From: Azospirillaceae bacterium
GTDB lineage: Bacteria; Pseudomonadota; Alphaproteobacteria; Azospirillales; Azospirillaceae
Assembly (NCBI GenBank): GCA_028283825.1
Contig: JAPWJW010000001.1
Coordinates: forward strand, 868,001 to 932,000
Direction of reading: 5' to 3'
DNA length: 64,000 bases
The stretch's first letter is position 1. Every line of letters begins with the position of its first letter. This document shows positions 8,597-19,592 of this stretch, one piece after another. Position numbers and translations under genes: made by a program. The notes beneath the pieces are model-generated. The model saw only the letters and a program-made list of their open reading frames with translations. It ran no database searches and was not told the DNA's origin.

Positions 8597-10948
8597 ATGC
8601 CCGATACCGCCTCGGTCCCGTCCCGGGCCGTCCCCGACAAGATCCGCCTGCTTGAGGCGCTGGAGCGCAAGGTGCTCTGGCTGTCCGCCTGGACCATTCA
8701 CAACGCCAACCACATCCGCCCCTCGCGCGACGGGCTGAAGGTGGGTGGCCACCAGGCGTCCAGCGCCTCGTTGGCCACCATCATGACGGCGCTTTATTTC
8801 GATGTGCTGCGGCCGCAGGACCGGGTGGCGGTGAAGCCGCACGCCAGCCCGGTCTTCCACGCCATCCAGTACATGCTGGGCCGGCAGACGCGGGAGAAGC
8901 TGGAACAGTTCCGCGCCCTGGGTGGGGCGCAGAGCTATCCCTCGCGCACCAAGGACACCGACGACGTGGACTTTTCCACCGGGTCGGTCGGGCTGGGCGT
9001 GGCCGTCACCGCGTTCGCCTCGCTGGTGCAGGACTATGTCCGCCTGAAGGGTCTCTCCGACCAGCCGGAGGGACGCATGGTGGCCCTGGTCGGCGATGCC
9101 GAGATGGACGAGGGCAACGTCTTCGAGGCCATGCTGGAGGGCTGGAAGCACGATTTGCGCAATACCTGGTGGATCATCGACTATAACCGCCAGAGCCTGG
9201 ACAGCATCGTGTCCGACCGCCTTTGGGTGCCCATCGAGGGCATGTTCCGCTCGCTGGACTGGAACGTGCAGATCCTCAAATACGGCAAGAAGCTGGAGGC
9301 GGCGTTCGCGCAGGAGGGCGGCGACGCCTTGCGCCAGTGGATCGACACCTGTCCCAACCAGCTCTACTCCGCCCTGACCTTCAAGGGCGGGGCCGCCTGG
9401 CGCGAGGCGCTGACGCGGGACTTGGGCACCACGCGCGGCATCCGCCACCTCCTGGACGCCCACGACGACGCGGCCCTGGCCGGCCTGATGACCAATCTGG
9501 CCGGCCACGACCTGCCGACCCTGCTGGAAACTTTCCACGGCACGACGGACGACCGGCCGGCCTGTTTCATCGCCTATACGGTCAAGGGCCGGGGCTTGCC
9601 CTTCCAGGGGCACAAGGACAACCATTCCGGCCTGATGAATCCGGACCAGATGGCGGCGTTCAAGGCCGCCTGTGGTCTGGCGGACGGGCAGGAGTGGGAC
9701 CGGCATGCCGGCCTGGAGATCGGCGCGGAAGCGTTGGACGCCTTCCTGGCCCAGGTGCCCTTCGCCCAGGGTACTGGGCCGGGGAAAGGCAGCCGCCGGC
9801 TGAAGGCGCCGGCCATACCCGTGCCGCCCGCCCTGGCGGTGGACCTGGGTGCCCGCATGTCGACGCAGGAGGGCTTCGGCAAGATCCTGGGCGAAATCGC
9901 CAAGGATGATGGCGACTTGGCGGCCCGCATCGTCACCACCTCCCCCGACGTCACGGTGTCCACCAACCTGGGGCCCTGGGTGAACCGCCGCGGCCTGTTC
10001 GCGCGCGATGAGACGCAGGACGTCTTCCGCGAACAGAAGGTGGTGTCGGCCCAGCGCTGGCAAGGGGCGCCCGGCGGGCAGCACATCGAACTGGGTATCG
10101 CCGAACACAACCTGTTCCTGATGCTGGCGGCCCTGGGCCTCAGCCACGACCTGTTCGGCGCCCGCCTGCTGCCCATCGGCACGCTGTACGATCCCTTCAT
10201 CAAGCGCGGCCTGGACGCGCTGAACTACGCCGCCTACCAGGACGCCCGTTTCATGGTGGTGGCCACCCCCTCGGGCATCACCCTGGCGCCGGAGGGTGGC
10301 GCCCACCAGTCCATCGCGACACCGCTGATCGGCATGGGCCTGCCCAACGTGTCGTCGTTCGAGCCCGCGTACGTGGACGAACTGGCGGCCATCATGGCCT
10401 GGGGGTTCGAACATATGCAGCGGCCCAATGGCGGCTCGCTCTACCTGCGGCTCAGCACCCGGCAGCTTGACCAGCCGGTGCGCACCGGCGCCGGCCTGGA
10501 TCGCGATGCCGTCATCCATGGCGGCTATTGGCTGCGGTCGCCGGCGGCTGATGCCGACCTCGCCATCGTCTATTGCGGCGCCTTGGCGCCCGAGGCGCTG
10601 GCGGCCCACGGCCAGGTGCTGGAGGACTGCCCCGGCGCCGGCCTGCTGGCCGTCACCTCACCCGACCGGCTGCACGCCGGCTGGACGGCGGCCCAGCGCC
10701 AGGGCCGCGCCGACGCGGCACCCGTGCACCGCCTGCTGTCGGCCTTGCCGGCGGCCGCACGGCTGGTGACGGTGACGGACGGCCACCCCGCCGCCCTTTC
10801 CTGGCTGGGCGCCGTGCGCGGCCATATCGTGGCGCCCCTGGGCGTGGAGCGTTTCGGCCAGTCGGCCGACATCCCCGACCTCTACCGCGTCCACGGCCTG
10901 GACGCCGACGCCATCATCGACGCCTGCGCCCGCGCGCTGCTGGCATGA
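8597..10948 (+). CDS. Transketolase / AceE-like thiamine-diphosphate enzyme
   Basis: 783 residues in one chain. The N-terminal third binds ThDP: SSASLATIMTALYFDVLRPQ, the substrate-pocket KPHASPVFHAIQYMLG, and GDAEMDEGN (166-174) followed by NTWWIIDYNRQSLD, the GDG...N cofactor motif in the variant typical of homodimeric pyruvate dehydrogenase E1. YTVKGRGLPFQGHKDNHSGLM follows, then the pyrimidine-binding domain (HIELGIAEHNLFLMLAALGL) and a C-terminal transketolase domain (LAIVYCGALAPEAL). It is about 100 residues shorter than E. coli AceE (887). No E2/E3 genes adjoin it, so the substrate is uncertain. RBS AGGGAAG lies about 10 bases before the ATG. Confidence 0.88.
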   Translation: MPDTASVPSRAVPDKIRLLEALERKVLWLSAWTIHNANHIRPSRDGLKVGGHQASSASLATIMTALYFDVLRPQDRVAVKPHASPVFHAIQYMLGRQTREKLEQFRALGGAQSYPSRTKDTDDVDFSTGSVGLGVAVTAFASLVQDYVRLKGLSDQPEGRMVALVGDAEMDEGNVFEAMLEGWKHDLRNTWWIIDYNRQSLDSIVSDRLWVPIEGMFRSLDWNVQILKYGKKLEAAFAQEGGDALRQWIDTCPNQLYSALTFKGGAAWREALTRDLGTTRGIRHLLDAHDDAALAGLMTNLAGHDLPTLLETFHGTTDDRPACFIAYTVKGRGLPFQGHKDNHSGLMNPDQMAAFKAACGLADGQEWDRHAGLEIGAEALDAFLAQVPFAQGTGPGKGSRRLKAPAIPVPPALAVDLGARMSTQEGFGKILGEIAKDDGDLAARIVTTSPDVTVSTNLGPWVNRRGLFARDETQDVFREQKVVSAQRWQGAPGGQHIELGIAEHNLFLMLAALGLSHDLFGARLLPIGTLYDPFIKRGLDALNYAAYQDARFMVVATPSGITLAPEGGAHQSIATPLIGMGLPNVSSFEPAYVDELAAIMAWGFEHMQRPNGGSLYLRLSTRQLDQPVRTGAGLDRDAVIHGGYWLRSPAADADLAIVYCGALAPEALAAHGQVLEDCPGAGLLAVTSPDRLHAGWTAAQRQGRADAAPVHRLLSALPAAARLVTVTDGHPAALSWLGAVRGHIVAPLGVERFGQSADIPDLYRVHGLDADAIIDACARALLA

Positions 10949-10966
10949 CGCCGGCCGGCGGTTTCG

Positions 10967-11632
10967 CTAGAAGCTTTCCAGCGGCTTCACCTGCCGGCCG
11001 TCGCCGGTGAAGTTCCCCGGCGCCAGCCAGGCGGCCAGGCGGGCGCGGCGCGGGGACCATTCCGCATCCAGAATGGAATAGACGTTGGTGTCCCAGTTGC
11101 GGCCCTTGGCCCACAGGGTCTGGCGCAGCAGGCCCTCATGGGTGAAGCCGTAGCGCAGGGCCGCCCGGTTGGAGGCCAGGTTGGGCGGGCCGCAGCGCCA
11201 CTCCAGCCGGCGGTAGCCCGACTGGCCCAGGGCGTAGTCGATCAGCAGGAACACACCCTCGGTCCCGCCCACGCGCCGCTGCAGGGCGGGGCCGTAGACC
11301 AGGCCGATCTCCGCCGTGCCCATGTCCGGGTTGATCTGCAGCAGCAGCAGCAGGCCGGCGGGGGTGCTGCCGGCCTTGTCGATCACCGTGTACAGCGTCT
11401 GGCCGGCCTTCACCGCCCGCTCCGCCAGCCAGATGGTGAAGGCCTCTTCCGCGGCGAAGGGGCCGGAGGGAATCTGGTCCCACAGGGCCGGGTCGTGGCC
11501 GATGGCCAGCCACAGGCCGGGCGCGTGGCGCACCGGATCCAGCTTTTCCAGGCTCACGGTGCGGCCGTCCAGGCGGGTGGCGTCCAGGAGGGGGCGGGGC
11601 AGGGCGGGGGTGGGGGCCGACAAGGTGGTCAT
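10967..11632 (-). CDS. GNAT family N-acetyltransferase (RimJ/RimL-like)
   Basis: 221 residues. The first part, LDGRTVSLEKLDPVRHAPGL, is the usual opening of RimL-like acetyltransferases. The acetyl-CoA fold follows with AEIGLVYGPALQRRVGGTEG (strand 4 and the Q/RxxGxG/A-like loop), LLIDYALGQSGYRRLEWRC, NLASNRAALRYGFTHEGLLR and a final WDTNVYSILDAEW strand. Such proteins acetylate amino groups of proteins or small molecules with acetyl-CoA; the substrate is not predictable here. It converges on the AceE-like gene, 18 bases between stops. Confidence 0.88.
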   Translation of the reverse strand: MTTLSAPTPALPRPLLDATRLDGRTVSLEKLDPVRHAPGLWLAIGHDPALWDQIPSGPFAAEEAFTIWLAERAVKAGQTLYTVIDKAGSTPAGLLLLLQINPDMGTAEIGLVYGPALQRRVGGTEGVFLLIDYALGQSGYRRLEWRCGPPNLASNRAALRYGFTHEGLLRQTLWAKGRNWDTNVYSILDAEWSPRRARLAAWLAPGNFTGDGRQVKPLESF

Positions 11633-11883
11633 GCCGCGGCGAACCTCTCGGGGGCAGGCGGGTGGGATCGCCGCAGCATAACAAGCACTTCATCGCCACC
11701 GATAGCGGCAGTTGCGACCTGGAGTCGCCCAAGAGGCGTAAAACGGCATGCCCCGCCAGCACCTTCCCCACCCCTTTCCGATACGCCGGGCGCGCACGCG
11801 GGTTCGCCTAGATTCCTATTTACGCGGGTGTGCGGGTGCTATAGATCGGACGGCGCCTGGAAAACCTCTTCCAGGTTTTGGCC

Positions 11884-11968
11884 GCGGGCGTGGCGGAACT
11901 GGTAGACGCGCTGGATTTAGGTTCCAGTGACGAAAGTCGTGGGGGTTCGAGTCCCTTCGCCCGCACCA
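11884..11968 (+). tRNA. tRNA-Leu (TAG)
   Basis: 85 nt class-II tRNA. Acceptor GCGGGCG pairs with CGCCCGC, the anticodon loop ATTTAGG carries TAG at 11918-11920 in stem CTGG/CCAG, a variable arm (TGACGAAAGTCGT) follows, then T arm GGGGGTTCGAGTCCC; 3' ACCA is encoded. A TATAGA box lies about 40 bases upstream. Confidence 0.97.
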
Positions 11969-12078
11969 AACGCACGTGATATCAACCCAACCGCCCGTGG
12001 TCCCTCCGGCCCCGGGCACCCAGGGGCCGGGTATGCCGGCATCCGGGGCCGATCAAAGAGACAGGTTCGAATAGTCCC

Positions 12079-13416
12079 ATGAACATCACCCAGACCAGCA
12101 CCGAAGGCCTGCGCCGCGAATACACGGTCGTCATCCCCGCCGCCGATCTGGCTGGCCGCGTGGACGTCCAACTGAAGGAAATCGGCAAGACCGTGCGCAT
12201 GCCGGGCTTCCGCCCCGGCAAGGTGCCGATGTCGGTGCTGAAGCAGCGCTATGGGCAGTCTGTGATGGGCGAGGTGCTGGACAAGGCCATGTCCGACAGC
12301 GCCGCCAAGGTGGTTGAGCAGCACAGCCTGCGTCCCGCCCTGCAGCCCAAGGTCGAGATCGTGAAGTTCGAGGCCGACGGCGCCAGCGATCTGGAATTCA
12401 AGATGACCTATGAGGTCCTGCCGGAATTCACCCCGGCCGACCTCAGCGGCGTCGCCATCGAGAAGCCGGTGGTCGAGATCACCGACGCGCAGGTCGATGA
12501 GGCCGTGGGCCGCATCGCCGCCGGCCGCAAGACCTCCGCCCCCCTGACGGAAGACCGTCCGGCCGCCAAGGGCGACATCGTCGTCATCGACTTCGACGGT
12601 TCCGTCGATGGTGAGAAGCGCCCGGGCATGAAGGGCGAAGGCCATGAGCTGGAACTGGGCTCGGGCAGCTTCATCGACAATTTCGAAGAGCAGCTGGAGG
12701 GCACCCGCCCGGGTGACCACCGCACCGTCAGCGTCACCTTCCCCGAGGCCTACCACGCCGCCGAGCTGGCCGGTAAGGCCGCCGTGTTCGAGGTGGACGT
12801 GAAGGAAGTCAAGGCCGCCGTCGAGGTGACCCTTGATGACGAGTTCGCCAAGGGCCTGGGCTTCGACGACCTGGCCGCGCTGAAGACCGTGATCCGTGAG
12901 CGCCTGGGCGGCGACTACACCGTCATGAGCCGCCTGCGCGCCAAGCGCGCCCTGCTGGACCAGCTGGCCGAACTGCACACCTTCGAGGTGCCGGCCGGCA
13001 TGGTCGAGATCGAGTTCGACCAGATCTGGAAGCGCCTGCAGGAAGAGCTGAAGGCCGGCGACGCCGGTGAGGACGCTGGCAAGGATGAGGAAGAGCTCCG
13101 TAAGGAGTACCACGATATCGCCGTCCGGCGTGTTCGTTTGGGTCTGGTCCTTTCCGAGATCGGTCAGGCGAACAATATAACGGTGGCGAGGGAAGAGCTG
13201 AACCAGGCCGTGCTGGCCGAGGTGCGGCGCTACCCGGGCCAGGAGCGTGAGGTTTTCGACTTCTTCAAGAACAACCCCCAGGCCGTCGAAAGCCTGCGGG
13301 CCCCGGTTTTTGAAGACAAGGTTGTCGACTTCATCCTGGGACAGGTTAAGGTGACGGAGAAGCCCGTGTCGGCTGAAGAGCTGATGCAGGATCCCGATGA
13401 GGAAGAGGCGGCCTAA
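12079..13416 (+). CDS. tig: Trigger factor, ribosome-associated chaperone
   Basis: 445 residues. The N-terminal ribosome-binding domain has the signature loop MPGFRPGKVP at about residues 43-52. An FKBP-type peptidyl-prolyl isomerase domain begins at GDIVVIDFDGSVDGE and includes the FIDNFEEQLEGTRPG stretch. The long helical C-terminal chaperone domain ends in an acidic tail (DPDEEEAA). It binds nascent chains at the ribosome exit (L23). It heads the conserved order tig-clpP-clpX-lon. Spacing to clpP is 132 bases, so clpP may have its own promoter. Confidence 0.98.
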   Translation: MNITQTSTEGLRREYTVVIPAADLAGRVDVQLKEIGKTVRMPGFRPGKVPMSVLKQRYGQSVMGEVLDKAMSDSAAKVVEQHSLRPALQPKVEIVKFEADGASDLEFKMTYEVLPEFTPADLSGVAIEKPVVEITDAQVDEAVGRIAAGRKTSAPLTEDRPAAKGDIVVIDFDGSVDGEKRPGMKGEGHELELGSGSFIDNFEEQLEGTRPGDHRTVSVTFPEAYHAAELAGKAAVFEVDVKEVKAAVEVTLDDEFAKGLGFDDLAALKTVIRERLGGDYTVMSRLRAKRALLDQLAELHTFEVPAGMVEIEFDQIWKRLQEELKAGDAGEDAGKDEEELRKEYHDIAVRRVRLGLVLSEIGQANNITVAREELNQAVLAEVRRYPGQEREVFDFFKNNPQAVESLRAPVFEDKVVDFILGQVKVTEKPVSAEELMQDPDEEEAA

Positions 13417-13548
13417 GGCGGCTGTCCCCGTCTTCGGTTTCTGACGGGCCTCGGTACATTACGGAAACGGGGGAGGGGTCGGCCCTCCCCCCGGACCGGC
13501 AACGGGCCCGGGGATGGCCCCCGGGTCGGACGCAGCGCTGGAGCAGGC

Positions 13549-14184
<636 letters not shown>

Positions 14185-14451
14185 GGCGCCCCAAAGGGTT
14201 TGAGCGTCCGGCCTCGGCGGCGGTTTTTCGCCGCCGGGGGCGCCCTACCGGGATACCTCGGTATGGGTGGCCGGACATGGTAGGACACACGGGGGGTTGA
14301 AAGGCCCGCGTTCCGTGGTGTTGAATGGGCAGGCAGTGGCGGGTGAGCGGTGTTCATCCCCTTGTCCGCCGGCCGATCCCGGGAGGATCGGGCCCCGGTT
14401 CCGTCATCGTGATGGCACCGGGTGACTGTCCCGGTGATGTACGGAGCTTTT

Positions 14452-15717
14452 ATGACCAAGTCGACCGGCAGCGATTCGAAAAATACCCTCTACTGCTCCT
14501 TCTGCGGGAAGAGCCAGCACGAGGTGCGGAAGCTCATTGCCGGCCCCACGGTGTTCATCTGCGATGAATGCGTGGAATTGTGCATGGACATCATCCGCGA
14601 AGAGAACAAGACGACGCTGGTGAAGTCCCGTGACGGCGTCCCCACCCCGCGCGACATCTGCGCGGTGCTGGACGACTACGTCATCGGACAGTTCCACGCC
14701 AAGCGCGTCCTCTCCGTCGCCGTGCACAACCACTACAAGCGGTTGGCCCACGGCACCAAGCACAGCGACGTCGAACTGGCGAAGTCCAACATCCTGCTGA
14801 TCGGCCCCACCGGCTGCGGCAAGACCCTGTTGGCCCAGACGTTGGCCCGCATCATCGACGTGCCCTTCACCATGGCCGACGCCACCACGCTGACCGAAGC
14901 CGGTTACGTGGGCGAGGACGTGGAGAACATCATCCTGAAGCTGCTGCAGTCCGCCGACTACAATGTCGAACGGGCGCAGCGCGGCATCGTCTACATCGAC
15001 GAAGTGGACAAGATCAGCCGCAAGTCCGACAACCCGTCCATCACCCGCGACGTGTCGGGCGAGGGCGTGCAGCAGGCCTTGCTGAAGATCATGGAAGGCA
15101 CGGTCGCCTCCGTCCCGCCGCAGGGCGGGCGCAAGCATCCGCAGCAGGAATTCCTGCAGGTGGACACGACCAACATCCTGTTCATCTGCGGCGGCGCCTT
15201 CGCCGGCCTGGAAAAGATCATCGCCGCCCGCGGCAAGGGCACCTCCATCGGCTTCGGCGCCGATGTGAAGGGCCCGGATGACCGCCGCACCGGCGACGTC
15301 CTGCGCGAGGTGGAGCCTGAGGATCTGCTGAAGTTCGGCCTCATTCCGGAATTCGTCGGCCGTCTGCCCGTGGTGGCGACGCTGAACGACCTGGATGAGG
15401 AAGCGCTGATCGAGATCCTGACCAAGCCGAAGAACGCCCTGGTCAAGCAGTACCAGCGCCTGTTCGAGATGGAGGACGTGAAGCTCTCCTTCGCGGAAGA
15501 GGCCCTGAAGTCCATCGCCAACAAGGCCATCCAGCGCAAGACCGGTGCCCGTGGCCTGCGCTCCATCATGGAATCCATCCTGCTGGAGTCGATGTTCGAT
15601 CTGCCGGGCCTGCAGGGCGTGGACGAGATCGTCATCAACGGCGAAGTGGTCGAGGGCCGGGCCCAGCCGCTGTACATCTACGCCGACCGCAAGGCCGAGG
15701 CGGCACCCGTCGCCTGA
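14452..15717 (+). CDS. clpX: ATP-dependent Clp protease ATPase subunit ClpX
   Basis: 421 residues from the ATG at 14452 (ACGGAG 6 bases upstream); an in-frame upstream ATG would add 10 unlikely residues. The N-terminal zinc-binding domain uses Cys15, Cys18, Cys37 and Cys40. AAA+ motifs are Walker A GPTGCGKT (118-125), pore loop GYVG (151-154), Walker [10 protein letters not shown] (Asp183, Glu184), the RKH-type loop GGRKHP, and sensor 2 [11 protein letters not shown]. It unfolds tagged substrates and feeds them to ClpP. A strong terminator follows. Confidence 0.98.
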   Translation: MTKSTGSDSKNTLYCSFCGKSQHEVRKLIAGPTVFICDECVELCMDIIREENKTTLVKSRDGVPTPRDICAVLDDYVIGQFHAKRVLSVAVHNHYKRLAHGTKHSDVELAKSNILLIGPTGCGKTLLAQTLARIIDVPFTMADATTLTEAGYVGEDVENIILKLLQSADYNVERAQRGIVYIDEVDKISRKSDNPSITRDVSGEGVQQALLKIMEGTVASVPPQGGRKHPQQEFLQVDTTNILFICGGAFAGLEKIIAARGKGTSIGFGADVKGPDDRRTGDVLREVEPEDLLKFGLIPEFVGRLPVVATLNDLDEEALIEILTKPKNALVKQYQRLFEMEDVKLSFAEEALKSIANKAIQRKTGARGLRSIMESILLESMFDLPGLQGVDEIVINGEVVEGRAQPLYIYADRKAEAAPVA

Positions 15718-15770
15718 CGGACCGGCCTCCGGGGAAACCCGGATGCGCCTGCTTGGGGCTTGTTTTGAGA

Positions 15771-15812
15771 CCCGGGAACCCCTTTTGAAGGGGTTTCCCG
15801 GGTTTTTCTTTT
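15771..15812 (+). terminator. Rho-independent terminator after clpX
   Basis: CCCGGGAACCCCTT pairs with AAGGGGTTTCCCGGG around a short TTG loop (one bulged base). It is followed by TTTTTCTTTT. It separates clpX from lon, so lon needs its own promoter. Confidence 0.9.
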
Positions 15813-15845
15813 GCCGGAGGCGGCTTTCCCCCGGGAATACAGGCA

Positions 15846-15870
15846 CTTGAAAGGCTCTTGCCGGCCATGG
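15846..15870 (+). promoter_or_regulatory. Possible heat-shock (RpoH) promoter for lon
   Basis: CTTGAAA (15846-15852) matches the sigma-32 -35 element. CCATGG at 15865-15870 is a weak match to the -10 after a 12-base spacer. lon is a known RpoH target in proteobacteria, and a terminator isolates this gap (15813-16073), which otherwise holds no gene. A second CTTGAA occurs near 15938. Inference from short matches only. Confidence 0.3.
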
Positions 15871-16073
15871 TGCGGGCAATCCGGCGGTTCGTCCGCGTCA
15901 ACGGTCGTGGTAGCGCAGAATTCGTCGGGTTCAAGCCCTTGAAGGGGGGTGTTTGGTGTGCCACGTTACCAGGGCGACCTCCCGACGCCGTGCCCATGAC
16001 GGGGCGGCTGGTGGATGGCGGGTCAGGCCCATCATGGGCTGGCCGCTGATATTCTGAGTGGAAGGTCAGATCA

Positions 16074-18482
16074 ATGTTGGAAGCCACCCGAGGAACCCTT
16101 TACCCGGTCCTCCCCCTGCGCGACATCGTGGTGTTCCCCCATATGATCGTGCCCCTGTTCGTCGGGCGCGAAAAGTCGGTGCGGGCACTGGAAGACGTGA
16201 TGAAGGATGACAAGCAGATCCTGCTGGTCACCCAGAAGAACGCCGCGCAGGACGATCCCACGCCCGACGACATCTACACCGTCGGCACCATTGGCACCGT
16301 GCTGCAGCTGCTGAAGCTTCCCGACGGGACCGTGAAGGTCCTGGTCGAGGGTGGACAGCGCGCGCGCATCGTCAGCTTTGAGCGCAACGAGGATTTCTTC
16401 CAGGCGTACGCGGAGCCGATCGAGGAAAAGACGGGTGAGGCGCAGGAGGCCGAGGCCCTGGCCCGCGCCGCCGTGGCCCAGTTCGAGCAGTACATCAAGC
16501 TGAACAAGAAGATCCCGCCGGAAGTGCTGGTCTCGGTCAATCAGATCGAGGAACCGGGCAAGCTGGCCGACACCATCGCCTCACACCTGGCGCTGAAGAT
16601 TCCGGAGAAGCAGCAGCTTCTGGAAGCGGCGACGGTGGGTGAGCGGCTGGAGAAGGTCTATGCCTTCATGGAAGGCGAGATCGGCGTGCTTCAGGTGGAA
16701 AAGCGCATCCGCAACCGCGTCAAGCGGCAGATGGAGAAGACCCAGCGCGAGTACTATCTGAACGAACAGATGAAGGCCATCCAGAAGGAACTCGGTGAGT
16801 CCGAGGATGGCAAGGACGAGGTCGCCGAGATCGAGGAACGCATCGCCAAGACCCGCTTCAGCAAGGAAGCCCGGGAAAAGGCGCTGGCCGAGGTCAAGAA
16901 GCTGCGGACCATGAGCCCCATGTCCGCCGAGGCGACGGTGGTGCGCAACTACCTGGACTGGATGCTGTCCATTCCGTGGAAGAAGCGCACCAAGGTGAAG
17001 AAGGACATCAAGGGGGCCGAGGCCATCCTGGATGCCGATCACTACGGCCTGGAGAAGGTCAAGGAACGCATCCTGGAGTACCTGGCCGTGCAGCAGCGCA
17101 TGGACAAGGTGAAGGGTCCGATCCTGTGCCTGGTCGGTCCGCCCGGCGTCGGCAAGACCTCGCTCGGCAAGTCCATCGCCAAGGCCACCGGCCGCAACTT
17201 CGTCCGCGTGTCGCTGGGCGGCGTGCGGGATGAGGCCGAGGTGCGCGGTCACCGCCGCACCTACATCGGCTCCATGCCCGGCAAGGTCATCCAGGGCATG
17301 AAGAAGGCGAAGTCGTCCAACCCGCTGTTCCTGCTGGATGAGATCGACAAGCTGGGTGCCGATTGGCGCGGCGACCCGTCGTCGGCCCTGCTGGAGGTCC
17401 TGGATCCCGAGCAGAACGCCACCTTCAACGACCATTACCTGGAGGTCGATTACGATCTGTCCGACGTGATGTTCGTCTGCACGGCCAACACCCTGCGCAT
17501 GCCCCAGCCCCTGCTGGACCGCATGGAGGTGATCCGGCTGTCGGGCTACACCGAGGATGAGAAGATCGAGATCACCCGTGGGCACTTGATCGACAAGGAA
17601 CTGAAGGCCCACGGCCTGAAGGCGGGCGAGTTCACCATCTCCGACGACGCGCTGCGCGACCTGATCCGCTATTACACGCGGGAAGCCGGTGTCCGCAGCC
17701 TGGAGCGTGAGATCGCCAACCTGGCCCGTAAGGCGATCAAGGAGATCCTCATGAAGGGGATCGAGAAGGTCGCGGTCACCCGTCGCAACCTCGACAAGTA
17801 TGCCGGCGTGCGCCGGTATCACTATGGCGAGGCGGAGAAGGAGGATCTGGTGGGCTGCACCACCGGTCTGGCCTGGACGGAAGTGGGCGGCGAACTGCTG
17901 ACCATCGAGGCGGTGATGCTGCGCGGCAAGGGCCGTGTCACCACCACGGGCAAGCTGGGCGAGGTCATGAAGGAATCGGTGCAGGCCGCCGAGAGCTTCG
18001 TGAAGTCCCGGGCGACGCAGTTCGGCATCAAACCGACCCTGTTCGAGCGTAAGGACATCCACGTTCACGTACCCGAAGGAGCTACGCCTAAGGACGGTCC
18101 GTCCGCCGGCGTGGCCATGACCACCTCCATCGTCTCCGTGCTGACGGGTATTCCTGTGCGCAAGGATGTCGCCATGACCGGCGAAATCACTTTGCGCGGC
18201 CGGGTGCTTCCCATCGGCGGCCTGAAGGAGAAATTGTTGGCGGCCCTGCGGGGCGGCATCAAGACCGTGTTGATTCCAAAGGATAATGAGAAGGACCTGG
18301 CTGACATTCCCGATAATGTTAAGCGCGGCCTGACCATCATCCCGGTAACCACCGCGGACGAGGTGTTGCGCAACGCCTTGGTGCAGCCGCTGACGCCGAT
18401 TGAATGGTCCGAGCCCGAAGTTGTCGAGCCCGTCGCCGCGAAAGCCGCAGAAGACGGGAAGGATGACGTGATTCGGCATTGA
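16074..18482 (+). CDS. lon: ATP-dependent protease La
   Basis: 802 residues, full LonA. The N-terminal substrate-binding domain starts [21 protein letters not shown] coiled helical region includes [20 protein letters not shown]. The AAA+ domain has Walker A GPPGVGKT (355-362) and Walker [12 protein letters not shown]. The C-terminal protease domain has catalytic Ser677 in DGPSAGVAM and Lys718 in [11 protein letters not shown]. It degrades misfolded and short-lived regulatory proteins. The start is fixed by a GGAAGGT-type RBS about 8 bases upstream. Confidence 0.98.
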   Translation: MLEATRGTLYPVLPLRDIVVFPHMIVPLFVGREKSVRALEDVMKDDKQILLVTQKNAAQDDPTPDDIYTVGTIGTVLQLLKLPDGTVKVLVEGGQRARIVSFERNEDFFQAYAEPIEEKTGEAQEAEALARAAVAQFEQYIKLNKKIPPEVLVSVNQIEEPGKLADTIASHLALKIPEKQQLLEAATVGERLEKVYAFMEGEIGVLQVEKRIRNRVKRQMEKTQREYYLNEQMKAIQKELGESEDGKDEVAEIEERIAKTRFSKEAREKALAEVKKLRTMSPMSAEATVVRNYLDWMLSIPWKKRTKVKKDIKGAEAILDADHYGLEKVKERILEYLAVQQRMDKVKGPILCLVGPPGVGKTSLGKSIAKATGRNFVRVSLGGVRDEAEVRGHRRTYIGSMPGKVIQGMKKAKSSNPLFLLDEIDKLGADWRGDPSSALLEVLDPEQNATFNDHYLEVDYDLSDVMFVCTANTLRMPQPLLDRMEVIRLSGYTEDEKIEITRGHLIDKELKAHGLKAGEFTISDDALRDLIRYYTREAGVRSLEREIANLARKAIKEILMKGIEKVAVTRRNLDKYAGVRRYHYGEAEKEDLVGCTTGLAWTEVGGELLTIEAVMLRGKGRVTTTGKLGEVMKESVQAAESFVKSRATQFGIKPTLFERKDIHVHVPEGATPKDGPSAGVAMTTSIVSVLTGIPVRKDVAMTGEITLRGRVLPIGGLKEKLLAALRGGIKTVLIPKDNEKDLADIPDNVKRGLTIIPVTTADEVLRNALVQPLTPIEWSEPEVVEPVAAKAAEDGKDDVIRH

Positions 18483-18521
18483 AGTACGGACAAAAATCGT
18501 GTGAATTGAAGGCCTGACGCG

Positions 18522-18552
18522 ACGGCCCCGGGGTGGATAACCCCGGGGCCGT
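18522..18552 (+). other. 12-bp perfect stem-loop between lon and hupB
   Basis: ACGGCCCCGGGG (18522-18533) pairs fully with CCCCGGGGCCGT (18541-18552), loop TGGATAA. No T run follows on either strand. It may stabilise the lon 3' end or act with Rho; intrinsic termination is doubtful. Confidence 0.6.
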
Positions 18553-18640
18553 ACGTCCGAACCGAATCCCAATCCCGGCGCGCGCCCCGCGACCGGGACG
18601 TAATCCAAGTCAGATCCTGCTTCAAGAAGGGGGGCCTTAA

Positions 18641-18913
18641 GTGAATAAGAACGATCTCGTTGCCGTCGTTGCCGAGGCTGCGGGCCTGTCCAAGGCTGAT
18701 GCGAACAAGGCGGTCGATGCGGTGTTCGACGGCATCACCGACGCCCTCAAGAAGGGCGACGAAGTTCGCCTGGTCGGTTTCGGCACTTTCGCCGTTGCCG
18801 AACGCGCCGCCTCCGAAGGCCGCAACCCGCGGACGGGCGAGAAGATCTCCATCGCCGCCAGCAAGCAGCCGAAGTTCAAGCCCGGCAAGGGCCTGAAGGA
18901 CGCGCTGAACTAA
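18641..18913 (+). CDS. hupB: HU family DNA-binding protein
   Basis: 90 residues, exact HU length. It starts with GTG ([20 protein letters not shown]) after an in-frame stop; AAGAAGGGGG lies 8-15 bases upstream. The core [19 protein letters not shown] leads into the DNA-minor-groove arm with Arg61-Asn62-Pro63 ([10 protein letters not shown]), and it ends [13 protein letters not shown]. It is a histone-like nucleoid protein. The lon-hupB order is conserved in alphaproteobacteria. Confidence 0.98.
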   Translation: MNKNDLVAVVAEAAGLSKADANKAVDAVFDGITDALKKGDEVRLVGFGTFAVAERAASEGRNPRTGEKISIAASKQPKFKPGKGLKDALN

Positions 18914-19230
18914 AAACGGCTTCTTGCCGCTTTTGCATGCCGGTCTTGGGGGACCGGTCGCCGCGCCAGCGGCCCAGTCCCCCGATGACTAGCGTTTGGG
19001 TGAGCCGCTCCTTCCCTGGGGCGGCAACTTCAACGGACCCGCGGTTCAAGCCGCGCAGGATCATTGACGCCCGAAAACAGTGCCGAGTATCTATGAAAGG
19101 CGGGACGCCGGCTGGTGTTCCCGTCCTTTTTTATGGTCGTGTCGCTGAGGCGGCGGGATCATGCCGGAAGCCAGGCTCTCTCTTAAAACAGAGGCGGCTT
19201 TCGTCCCGGTCTTATAAGGCCGAGGGGAAC
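18914..19230 (+). other. Gap after hupB with a terminator-like hairpin
   Basis: 317 bases without a credible protein gene. GGCGGGA/TCCCGTCC with one bulged base, followed by TTTTTT (19099-19132), looks like a Rho-independent terminator about 190 bases past the hupB stop. It would end either a long hupB 3' UTR or a separate short RNA. TATAAG at about 19213 could be the -10 box of the following tRNA-Val. Confidence 0.5.
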
Positions 19231-19305
<75 letters not shown>

Positions 19306-19592
19306 CCAATACCAATCCTTTATAGCCTGGGTCTTTCATGATCTGGGCCGCTAAGCCCGGCACTCCCGCATCTGCCGAAAGGGCAGCGGGTGGGCAAGGC
19401 TGTTATCCCTTCCGGCCCCGGATTGTCACTTTGACGGGGCGCACAAACCTGTAATCATCCCGCCTCGTGTCGGCGCCCCATGGGTTGGGCGCCACGGGGC
19501 AGTCGCTGCCAAGCAAGCGGGAAACAAAGGGCGCGTCCGGCCGTGGGGCATTCCCCCCTTGGTCGTGCGAGCACCTTTCATCTGGAGGGGGC

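Noticed and set aside
14215-14236. Terminator between clpP and clpX
   Set aside because: An 8-bp stem with T-rich loop but no T run after it.
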